Notes under the pieces: model-generated
What the model was told of the DNA's origin: nothing
Databases searched by the model: none
Seen by the model: only the letters and a program-made list of their open reading frames with translations
From: HGM04593 sp964458275
Lineage (GTDB): Bacteria; Bacteroidota; Bacteroidia; Bacteroidales; Bacteroidaceae
Direction of reading: 5' to 3'
Length of the DNA stretch: 64,000 bases
Assembly (NCBI GenBank): GCA_964458275.1
Contig: CAYWIE010000005.1
Span: forward strand, 1 to 64,000
Program-made: the position numbers and the translations under genes
Shown: positions 35,135 through 42,845 of the stretch, one piece after another
Position numbering within the stretch: the first letter of the stretch is position 1
How the letters are laid out: each line of letters begins with the position of its first letter

Positions 35135-38068
35135 TTAGAAACGGCCGCCACCTCTGTTACCGCCGCCAAAACCACCTCCGCCTCTACCGCCGGGGAATCC
35201 GCCACTGGGGAACTCGCCACCAAATCCTCTCATACTGTTGCGCATCTCCTTGTTGCCCATTTGGTTAAACTTATAGATGACGTGCAACATGCAATAGCTG
35301 TGTATGGCATTATTCTGTGTATCGCTGCGCATGGTGGCATTGATGGTACGGCTGACATTGCTCTGTTCGTGCAGAATGTCAAACACCTGGAACGACACAG
35401 TAAGTGCATTCTTTTTAAGGAAGCTTGCCGAGATTTGCGCGTTCCACAGAAGTTCGTTGGTATTGAACGAGGGATCGCTGTAACCACGGCGGCTGCTCAT
35501 ATAAATATCTGAATAGAGCCTTATGTTCTGCCACGGCAGCTGTATGTTGGTGCTTGGACCGTATGAGAAGTTGAACGTTTCGAGATTCTGATTGGGATTC
35601 TGCTTGTTCTTGGAATTCTCATAGCGGATGGTTCCGTTCAATGTAACCTCGAACCAGTCGTTGCGGTAACCGCCTCTTATTCTTTCGCTAAGGCTTGTGG
35701 TCTTGATGGTGTTACGCACACTGCTGCTTTGGTTGTTCATGCTTATGTATGCAACACCATGATTGAAGCTTGCATCGGTGTTTGTGCTGTAGGTGAACTT
35801 GGTATTTGCAGGAATTGCCGAGTTGAAGTGGAAACCTGCACCTGCATTCCAGTTGCCGTTGATGTTTTCGGGTCGTGTAGTACGTCCTCCGGTCTCTTCG
35901 TTGTATGTAACCTTGTTGCTGATGCTGTTGAGGGTGTTCGAGAAGCGGACATTGGCAAATATGCCACGCTGTGCATCGGGGTTATAGGTATTGAAAAATG
36001 CGTTGAGGTTGTTGGTGAACGACGGCTTAAGACCGGGATTACCCTGCGTGATGTTCAAGGGGTTGGAGTCGTCGGTAATATCCAGAAGGTCGGTCATCGA
36101 AGGCTGGCTTGTACGTCCGCGGTAGTTCACGTTCAGAGCCGTAGTCTTGGACCACTTGTAACGGAAACGCACATTGGGCGAGAAGTTGTTGACAGTACGC
36201 TTTATCACTGTGTCGAGACCCAGATACTGATACTTCATGCGCGATTGCTGCGGCAGCCACGATGCACCCACGCTCAGGTTCATCTTTTCGGTAACGAAAC
36301 GCATCATCAACGAAACATCGTGGTTCATATTGCGATAAGTAGAATAACGGCTGAGGTCCTTATCCTTATACTGTTCATAGTCTTCGGGAAGCGACGGGAA
36401 GTGATAGTCTATATTCATAGCCGGATTATAGTCGAGGCTGTCGAATACGTATGTAGAGCGGTCGCTGTTGCTGTAACTGTAGTTGAAGCGGTAGCTCAAT
36501 TGCAAGTTGGCAATATTGGAAATAGGCTCGGTGTAGCTTGTACGCGCACTGTAGCTCCAATTTGTGCCCGGCGTGCTTGAGTAACGCTTTCTGGCATAAC
36601 CTTTGCCGGCAGCCTGACGGTAGTATTTTACATCGTTGTTGGAGATATTCTCGCTTTCACTGTCGCTGTATCTGAATGAACCATCCAAAGTTATGTTACG
36701 TCCTTTCTTGCCCAATTGACGATTGATTTGCAGGTTAGCGTTAACCGAACGGCTCTCGCTGCTGCTCATTGATTCATTCAGGTTGCGGTTAATTGCTATC
36801 GAATCATAGCCTGTGGGCACTGTCCCGAACATATCCATGCCATATTCAAAGCCTTGCTTGAAAGGGTCGGCATCAAATGTGGCAGACGAACTCTTCGACC
36901 AACTGTCCGATGTAGAATAGGACATAGAGGGTCTGAAGATGATATTTGTAAGGCTGTCGGGCTTCCACTCCAAACTGAAGTCGGCATTTATATTGCTTGA
37001 ACGGCTCAAGGATGTACTGTTGCTTGTAGAGTATTGGTTGGGGTTGCCCGCGGTCATGAAGTTCTCGGAAGAGGTATAACGTCTGGCATCTGTATCGCGG
37101 TGGTTGAAACGGACATTGCCGCCGGTTTCGAGCTTATCGCTACGGGTAGCGAAATTGAATCCGCCCATCTTGCTTGCCACAAGTCCCGAACCGCCACCAC
37201 CACGAAAACCTCTGTCGCCGATGTTGTTTGCCGAAAGTATGAGCGACATCTGGGACTTGTCGGTAAAATGGCTTGTAGTGTTCTTGGCAGAATAGCGGTC
37301 GTGTGAGCCGTAGGCTATGTCTGTGTTGCCGAACCAGCCTTGCTCTGCACCTTTCTTCATCTGAAGGTCGAGCACAGTCTCCTCTTCGCCATCGTCGATA
37401 CCTGTTACACGTTTGAAATCACTGTCCTTGTCGTAGAACTTGACTCTGTCTACAACTTCGGCTGGAATATTCTTCAATGCCATATTCTTGTCCGTACCGA
37501 AAAAGTCCTTGCCTTTCATGAGGATGCGGTTGACAGTTTTTCCGTTGACTTTGATTGTTCCGTCTTCTTCGACCTCCACACCGGGATATTTCTTCAGAAG
37601 CTCTTCGAGCATGGAGCCGGCGGGTACCCTGAACGCAGCGCTGTTGTACACCATTGTATCCTCAGACATGGTTACGGGAGGGACTTCTGCCGTTACAGTA
37701 GCCTCTTTGAGTGCAACAACGTCGGGCTTAAGTACAATTTCGCCTATTTCAGTTGTCTTCTTAGCCGTAATTTTCACATTTTTCTCCTGCGAGAGATAGC
37801 CGACGTAAGTGATGCGCATCAGGTAGTTGCCACTTTCAACGTTTATGCTGAATTTGCCTTCGAGGTCGCTGGCATTGCCTGCTTTGAATACTGTGTCGGG
37901 CAGCGTATAAAGCTGGATTGCAGCATTGGGGAGGGGCTCCTTTTCGCCCTCACCGACGATTTTTCCGCTTACTGTTCCTACTTTCTTCTTGGATGTCGTC
38001 TGTGCCACCAGTGCAGTTGACGGCAACAGCAAAAGGGTTAGCAATGTTGCTATGAAAATATTTTTCAT
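35135..38068 (-). CDS. Outer-membrane beta-barrel protein with carboxypeptidase-like domain
   Basis: A 977-residue exported protein. After the signal peptide comes a carboxypeptidase regulatory-like beta-sandwich (about 30-110; GTVSGKIVGEGEKEPLPNAAIQLY, VGYLSQEKNVKI), then a plug-like domain (about 135-230; AAFRVPAGSMLEELLKKYPGVEVEEDG, VNGKTVNRILMKGKDFF), and a long beta-barrel rich in Tyr, Asn and Ser. This is the OMP_b-brl type related to TonB-dependent receptors but without a SusD partner next to it. The protein ends in a roughly 30-residue Gly-rich tail (GGFGGGNRGGGRF) beyond the barrel, which is odd. A role in uptake or surface assembly is inferred; no ligand is indicated. Confidence 0.85.
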   Translation of the reverse strand: MKNIFIATLLTLLLLPSTALVAQTTSKKKVGTVSGKIVGEGEKEPLPNAAIQLYTLPDTVFKAGNASDLEGKFSINVESGNYLMRITYVGYLSQEKNVKITAKKTTEIGEIVLKPDVVALKEATVTAEVPPVTMSEDTMVYNSAAFRVPAGSMLEELLKKYPGVEVEEDGTIKVNGKTVNRILMKGKDFFGTDKNMALKNIPAEVVDRVKFYDKDSDFKRVTGIDDGEEETVLDLQMKKGAEQGWFGNTDIAYGSHDRYSAKNTTSHFTDKSQMSLILSANNIGDRGFRGGGGSGLVASKMGGFNFATRSDKLETGGNVRFNHRDTDARRYTSSENFMTAGNPNQYSTSNSTSLSRSSNINADFSLEWKPDSLTNIIFRPSMSYSTSDSWSKSSSATFDADPFKQGFEYGMDMFGTVPTGYDSIAINRNLNESMSSSESRSVNANLQINRQLGKKGRNITLDGSFRYSDSESENISNNDVKYYRQAAGKGYARKRYSSTPGTNWSYSARTSYTEPISNIANLQLSYRFNYSYSNSDRSTYVFDSLDYNPAMNIDYHFPSLPEDYEQYKDKDLSRYSTYRNMNHDVSLMMRFVTEKMNLSVGASWLPQQSRMKYQYLGLDTVIKRTVNNFSPNVRFRYKWSKTTALNVNYRGRTSQPSMTDLLDITDDSNPLNITQGNPGLKPSFTNNLNAFFNTYNPDAQRGIFANVRFSNTLNSISNKVTYNEETGGRTTRPENINGNWNAGAGFHFNSAIPANTKFTYSTNTDASFNHGVAYISMNNQSSSVRNTIKTTSLSERIRGGYRNDWFEVTLNGTIRYENSKNKQNPNQNLETFNFSYGPSTNIQLPWQNIRLYSDIYMSSRRGYSDPSFNTNELLWNAQISASFLKKNALTVSFQVFDILHEQSNVSRTINATMRSDTQNNAIHSYCMLHVIYKFNQMGNKEMRNSMRGFGGEFPSGGFPGGRGGGGFGGGNRGGGRF

Positions 38069-38185
38069 ATATCAATTCTTTTATGAAGCTGTTTAAATTC
38101 TATTTCGGGATTATCATTCACCTCTCTTTGACACAAAAAAACCAATAAAGTTTAAGGCAGTTTCTAAAAATTACCAAAAATATTG

Positions 38186-38194
38186 TACCTTTGC
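38186..38194 (+). promoter_or_regulatory. -7 box for the SulP gene
   Basis: TACCTTTGC, giving a leader of about 120 nt before the ATG at 38320. Confidence 0.6.
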
Positions 38195-38235
38195 ACGCTC
38201 TTTTTTGGGTTTTTGTAAGAAGTTTTAACAGTATA

Positions 38236-38280
38236 AGGCAACCTGTATCGGATGTGATCATATAGCATTACAGGCTGCCT
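38236..38280 (+). other. Leader hairpin upstream of SulP gene
   Basis: Arms 38236-38247 and 38269-38280 pair over 12 bp with one mismatch, loop 21 nt. It lies in the transcribed leader and has no T-run behind it. It may control translation or mRNA stability; I see no known riboswitch in it. Confidence 0.5.
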
Positions 38281-38319
38281 ACCACAAAAAACATATTCGA
38301 CAAGATAAAACAAAAAGCA

Positions 38320-40023
38320 ATGAAAGTAAGTGAATTTATTGATTTCAACCCTAAATTTTTCTCGATCTTCAAGAACTATTCGCGCGAGAAGCTGAGTGCG
38401 GACATTATGGCGGGAATGATTGTAGGCGTTGTCGCCATCCCTCTTGCAATCGCATTCGGAATCGCAAGTGGTGTCGGCCCTACAGAAGGTCTTGTTACAG
38501 CAATCATAGCAGGTCTTCTTATTTCGGTGTTCGGAGGTTCAAAAGTGCAGATTGGAGGCCCTACCGGCGCATTTATAGTTATCATTTACGGCATAATCCA
38601 ACAGTATGGTCTTGCCGGACTGACCATTGCCACAATAATGGCGGGTGTAATTCTGCTTATAATGGGACTTTGCCGCATGGGCAGCATTATCAAGTTCATG
38701 CCCTACCCTATTATCGTGGGATTCACGGGCGGTATTGCAATAACAATCTTTTCGACCCAGATGAACGACCTTCTCGGTCTTGGCATATCTGATGTACCTG
38801 CCAACTTTGTGGACAAGTGGATATGTTACGTCTCAAACATCTCCAACATTGACTGGTGGAGTGCCGGAATGGGCGTACTCAGTATTGTAATAATAGCACT
38901 TACCCCTAAGGTATCGAAAAAGATTCCCGGCTCGCTGCTTGCCATCATTGTGATGACCATTGCTGCATGGCTGCTGAAAGAGTTTGCCGGTGTTACATCA
39001 ATAAAGACCATCGGCGACTTATATGAACTGCCCTCAGGACTGCCATCATTCAGCCTGCCCACACTTGAAGGCGACATGAGTCTTTTTGCAACTATCCAGA
39101 ATCTTGCACCTGTTGCATTTACTATCGCAATGCTCGGTGCCATAGAATCGCTTCTCTCGGCAATGGTTGCAGACGGCATCATAGGAGACAGGCACAATTC
39201 CAACACCGAACTTATCGGTCAGGGTATCGCAAACATTGTAGTTCCTTTCTTCGGCGGTATTCCCGCCACCGGTGCCATTGCGCGTACTATGGCAAACATA
39301 AACAATGGAGGCAAGACCCCTGTTGCGGGTATCGTACACACATTTGTGTTGCTGCTGGTGCTGTTGTTCCTCGGCGGAATTGTCGGCCGCATCCCCATGC
39401 CATGCCTTGCGGGTGTTCTTGTGATGGTGTCATACAACATGAGCGGATGGAGAACCATTGCATCCATGTGCCGCAAGTCTGTTGCTGGCGTTACCGTGCT
39501 TTTTGTTACTCTGTTGCTCACCGTATTCTTCGACCTCACTTTGGCGATAGAGGTAGGACTTGTATTCGCAATTGTCATATTCATGAAGCGCATGACTGAA
39601 AGTACAAACATTTCTGTCATCAGAGATGTCATGGAGGTGCACCACGATGGCGAGAATGGCGAAGAGTCCATTGTCATCCCCAACGGCGTAGAGGTGTATG
39701 AGATTGAAGGTCCGTTCTTCTTCGGCATCGCCAACAAGTTCGATGAACTAACCCGCATGACTCCTCCGGTTCCTATCCGCATATTGCGTATGCGCAAGGT
39801 GTCATTCATCGACTCTACCGCTCTGCACAATCTTGAGATTTTCATACAATCCTCTCGACTCGAAGGCCGCGAGGTCATACTTTCGGGTGTTCACAACAAG
39901 GTTGATGAGACTCTCACAAAAGCCGGTGTGAAAAAGATGTTAGGCGAAAAGAACGTCTGTGCAAACATCCACATTGCGCTTGAGCGTGCCGGAGAGCTTC
40001 TAAAACAGATGAATATTGAATAA
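38320..40023 (+). CDS. SulP-family anion permease with STAS domain
   Basis: A 567-residue inner-membrane transporter. The first ~430 residues hold the 14-segment SLC26/SulP membrane domain, including GIASGVGPTEGLVTAIIAG and a conserved VQIGGPTGAFIVI segment. The C-terminal ~100 residues are a STAS domain with SFIDSTALHNLEIF. Family members carry sulfate, bicarbonate or dicarboxylates; the sequence does not tell which. Followed 20 bp later by an EamA exporter gene, possibly in the same transcript. Confidence 0.92.
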   Translation: MKVSEFIDFNPKFFSIFKNYSREKLSADIMAGMIVGVVAIPLAIAFGIASGVGPTEGLVTAIIAGLLISVFGGSKVQIGGPTGAFIVIIYGIIQQYGLAGLTIATIMAGVILLIMGLCRMGSIIKFMPYPIIVGFTGGIAITIFSTQMNDLLGLGISDVPANFVDKWICYVSNISNIDWWSAGMGVLSIVIIALTPKVSKKIPGSLLAIIVMTIAAWLLKEFAGVTSIKTIGDLYELPSGLPSFSLPTLEGDMSLFATIQNLAPVAFTIAMLGAIESLLSAMVADGIIGDRHNSNTELIGQGIANIVVPFFGGIPATGAIARTMANINNGGKTPVAGIVHTFVLLLVLLFLGGIVGRIPMPCLAGVLVMVSYNMSGWRTIASMCRKSVAGVTVLFVTLLLTVFFDLTLAIEVGLVFAIVIFMKRMTESTNISVIRDVMEVHHDGENGEESIVIPNGVEVYEIEGPFFFGIANKFDELTRMTPPVPIRILRMRKVSFIDSTALHNLEIFIQSSRLEGREVILSGVHNKVDETLTKAGVKKMLGEKNVCANIHIALERAGELLKQMNIE

Positions 40024-40043
40024 GAAATCCCCAAATATTACTT

Positions 40044-40949
40044 ATGGAAAAGGCTGTCAGAGAGGGTAACGGTGTATTGGCTTGTCTGACAGCCTTTTTC
40101 GTTGTCTGCGTATGGGGCACGACATTTGTACAGACTAAGGTTCTGATAAATGCCGGGCTGCTGCCGGAGGAGATTTTTCTTTACCGCTTTCTCCTTGCAT
40201 ATATATTCATCGTTCCTTTTGCCGGGAAACGGCTGTTTCTCGACAATTTCAAGGACGAGGCTGTTGCATTGCTGCTTGGCATTACGGGCGGTTCGCTCTA
40301 TTTTGTTACAGAAAATACGGCACTCGTATACGGATATTGCTCCAATGTCTCACTGCTTGTCTGTGTAACTCCGCTCACCACAGCTCTCTTCATGGGATGG
40401 CTCTACCCGTCGGAACGTTTGGGGCGCAAAGCTTTGGTTGCATCATTGGTTGCATTGGCTGGCGTGGCGCTTGTTGTATTCAACGGAAACTTTGTACTTA
40501 AGCTATCTCCGCTTGCCGACGGTCTTGCCTTTGCAGCCTGCATATGCTGGACGCTATACTCATTGCTTATGCGCCACATATCAGGGCGATACAGCACTTT
40601 GCTTATAATGCGCAAAGTCTTCGGATATGGAGTTCTCACCATACTTCCATTTTTCATTGACAACCCACCGCGACCGGAAATTATCGTTGAAGCCGAGCCT
40701 GTGGTGTGGATTAATCTGTTGACGCTGGGCTGCGTAGCATCGCTTCTTTGCTACACCCTTTGGAATTATGTCCTTAACATGCTCGGCACGGTCAGAGCCA
40801 CCAATTTCATCTACTTCAACCCTGTGGTTACAATGATTGCTTCGTGGATTGTTCTCGACGAAAAAATAACGCCGATAGCCATGCTCGGAGCTGTGCTTGT
40901 GCTTGCAGGCATGTACTGGGCTGAGAGATTCAGGAAGAAACAGTTTTGA
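40044..40949 (+). CDS. EamA/DMT-family transporter
   Basis: A 301-residue inner-membrane protein with about ten helices in two repeated EamA units (first VVCVWGTTFVQTKVLI, second LAFAACICWTLYSLLMRH). These drug/metabolite transporters usually export amino acids or other small metabolites. No substrate clue. It follows SulP by 20 bp on the same strand. Confidence 0.9.
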   Translation: MEKAVREGNGVLACLTAFFVVCVWGTTFVQTKVLINAGLLPEEIFLYRFLLAYIFIVPFAGKRLFLDNFKDEAVALLLGITGGSLYFVTENTALVYGYCSNVSLLVCVTPLTTALFMGWLYPSERLGRKALVASLVALAGVALVVFNGNFVLKLSPLADGLAFAACICWTLYSLLMRHISGRYSTLLIMRKVFGYGVLTILPFFIDNPPRPEIIVEAEPVVWINLLTLGCVASLLCYTLWNYVLNMLGTVRATNFIYFNPVVTMIASWIVLDEKITPIAMLGAVLVLAGMYWAERFRKKQF

Positions 40950-40976
40950 TTTTATTGGAATTTCACCTATATTCGC
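40945..40976 (+). promoter_or_regulatory. Promoter of the SH3b/PARP-like gene
   Basis: TTTG at 40945-40948 and TATATTCGC at 40968-40976, 19 bp apart, the usual Bacteroidota arrangement. It overlaps the end of the EamA gene and leaves about 20 nt of leader. Confidence 0.55.
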
Positions 40977-40995
40977 AAACATATAATCCTCTGCA

Positions 40996-42432
40996 ATGGA
41001 GATTTTGCTGCGAAAAACAGATATAGTACACAGATTTATAGAATACCGTAAATTTACAACGGTATTCCTGTTCTTGTTATTTGCAGTCAGCACAACCGCT
41101 GTGTTCGCAGCAGAAGGCAATTTCCCGGCAATATACAAGACAACCGTACAACTGAATGTCCGCGTATCTCCAAGCTCCAATGCAAGAAAAATAGGAATGC
41201 TTGCAGCGGGCACCTTAATACAGGTAGACCATCTGACAACAAACAATTGGGCTGCCATCCAATACTCCGGGCAAAAAGCATATGTTTCAAAAAGATATAT
41301 CAGATATGTCAGGGATGTTGAAACAAAAAAGGATGTTGCAAAGAGTAAAGAGCATAAGGAACAGAGCTTCATTGAGAACATCATTGGCAATATCATATCA
41401 TTGGCTATCAGCATTTCATTCTTCGTTGCAGGCTTTTACGTTGTAAGGAAAATAGCCTTTTATATACTCGGAATTTTCAGCACAATAGTATACAAGCTGT
41501 ACTGGATTGTCTCTATCCCGTTCTATATTCTGAATTGGCTACAGCGCTACCTTTCAAAGCCATGGAGAATTTTTCATAAAAAAAACAGCGGCAACGATAC
41601 AAGGAATGAGAACTTACGCACTTTTTATGTTTTCCTGAAAATTCCGTTATATATAGCATTGACCCCCTTGCGGTTCATAAATGCGTTCTACTACAATATA
41701 TTGATACATTGCCACTACGAAATGTACAACTATATATTGGAAGTTATTCTGCCAAGCAACGAGAAAGAGGGGGCGGACGACCCGATTCGTTTGATAATTC
41801 TGATTCCGTGGCGTATTTTCAGGTATATTGTATGGCACGGGACACTTACATTCGTAGAGAGCATTATCTGGACTCTCATAGAGACCGTTGTTCCGAGTTT
41901 AACCCTCTTCCACGGGACCGACGAATATTCAGGAGTCAACATCGTTTCTGCCGGAAGGGATGGATACACAAACAGATATACCGGTACATGGAATGTAGGA
42001 GGCGGCAATTACGCAGGCAACGGCATATACTTTGCACCGGCGCGGAGTACCGCCTTGCACTACTCAAGCGGAGTACTTATAGTGTGCAGAGTATCCTTAG
42101 GAAATGTGCTCGATTTGGGATTAGCCCCTCTATGGATATTCAACCAGTGCGGTCATCCTAACGCTTTAGGCGCAACCAAGTGGGGATTGGACAACGGCTA
42201 CACCACCGGTGAATGGTGGCGCAAGGATGAAGGATGGTGGGAATACTGCATGTATGACTGGCAGAACAGATACAACTTCAGCTGGCGCATACGTCCACTA
42301 TATATTCTTAACATGAACAACAATTGCCTGCAAAGAGTACCGGGAGGCATGCATCATTGGTTTTTCCGTTGGTTGGTTATCAAAGACATCTTTACGTTTC
42401 TCAATCAGAAGCTGAAGTTTTTGTCTGAATAG
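40996..42432 (+). CDS. Membrane protein with SH3b domain and PARP-like ADP-ribosyltransferase domain
   Basis: A 478-residue protein. Residues 20-38 are a signal peptide or first membrane helix (ending AVFAAE). Residues about 45-105 are a bacterial SH3 domain (YKTTVQLNVRVSPSSNARKIG, NWAAIQYSGQKAYVSKRYI). Hydrophobic segments follow at 127-150, 152-180, 211-237 and 262-303, some with aromatic-rich amphipathic character. Residues 304-440 read as a poly(ADP-ribose)-polymerase-like catalytic domain: LFHGTDEYSG (His306), GNGIYFAPARSTALHY (Tyr345, Tyr356), VCRVSLGNVLDL, and WEYCMYDWQ (Glu416) followed by RPLYIL. These fit the H-Y-E triad of PARP1 (His862, Tyr896, Glu988) with the same 11-residue gap to the nicotinamide-stacking Tyr907; Ser904 of PARP1 is replaced by Ala353. 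I recognise no named family for the whole. The architecture is unusual. Target and topology are unknown. Confidence 0.65.
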   Translation: MEILLRKTDIVHRFIEYRKFTTVFLFLLFAVSTTAVFAAEGNFPAIYKTTVQLNVRVSPSSNARKIGMLAAGTLIQVDHLTTNNWAAIQYSGQKAYVSKRYIRYVRDVETKKDVAKSKEHKEQSFIENIIGNIISLAISISFFVAGFYVVRKIAFYILGIFSTIVYKLYWIVSIPFYILNWLQRYLSKPWRIFHKKNSGNDTRNENLRTFYVFLKIPLYIALTPLRFINAFYYNILIHCHYEMYNYILEVILPSNEKEGADDPIRLIILIPWRIFRYIVWHGTLTFVESIIWTLIETVVPSLTLFHGTDEYSGVNIVSAGRDGYTNRYTGTWNVGGGNYAGNGIYFAPARSTALHYSSGVLIVCRVSLGNVLDLGLAPLWIFNQCGHPNALGATKWGLDNGYTTGEWWRKDEGWWEYCMYDWQNRYNFSWRIRPLYILNMNNNCLQRVPGGMHHWFFRWLVIKDIFTFLNQKLKFLSE

Positions 42433-42845
42433 TGTCCGGAGAATCCGATATAGACATCATCAATTTTCCATTTTGTTCTCCGCTTGGTTTGCACACTTTG
42501 GCTGCGCCGATTATGGGCGGCGCTCGGCAAAATAAAAAGCTTTTTATTCTGCTCTCGCTAACACCATAATTCGGAAGAAAAAATAAACGGGTTTATTTTG
42601 TTCTCCGCTCGGTTTGCACACTTTGGCTGCGCCGAAGATAGGCGGCACCTCGGAAGAAAAAATAAACGAGTTTATTTTGTTCTCCGCTCGGTTTGCACAC
42701 TTTGGCTGCGCCGAAGATAGGCGGCACCTCGGAAGAAAAAATAAACGAGTTTATTTTGTTCTCCGCTCGGTTTGCACTATCTTTGAAAAATGTAAATATT
42801 GATTTTTAAATTTATTCAAACTATATAACATCAACTCATATCATT
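42433..42845. repeat. 413-bp gene-free region with 79-bp tandem repeats
   Basis: The region between the PARP-like gene and mutA. A diverged unit of 125 bp (42471-42595) is followed by two identical 79-bp units (42596-42674 and 42675-42753) and a partial unit that ends in the mutA promoter (42754-42785). Each unit contains the block TTTGCACACTTTGGC, the short dyad GCCGAAGATAGGCGGC, and an A/T hairpin (42531-42548 perfect palindrome; 42572-42606, 42651-42685, 42730-42764 imperfect). No open frame with coding character. A diverged copy lies at 63603-63690. Confidence 0.85.
42755..42785 (+). promoter_or_regulatory. mutA promoter inside the last repeat unit
   Basis: TTTG at 42755-42758 and TATCTTTG at 42778-42785, 19 bp apart. 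In the upstream copies the same place reads CACACTTTGG, lacking the TA, so only the last unit keeps a good -7 box. Leader to mutA about 50 nt. Confidence 0.65.

Noticed and set aside
35729..36580. Long plus-strand frame opposite the outer-membrane barrel gene
   Set aside because: Antisense shadow of the barrel protein; Val/Cys-rich nonsense composition.
42596..42785. CRISPR array
   Set aside because: Only two full units, no spacers of constant length between them, no cas genes; the unit is a simple 79-bp tandem repeat.
42614..42802. Small gene of 62 codons in the 42.5-kb repeat
   Set aside because: It is a reading frame through the two identical repeat units with no coding signal or independent start.
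42433..42845. Cobalamin riboswitch before mutA
   Set aside because: The B12 box and usual conserved core were not found in the leader; only the repeat and promoter are visible.
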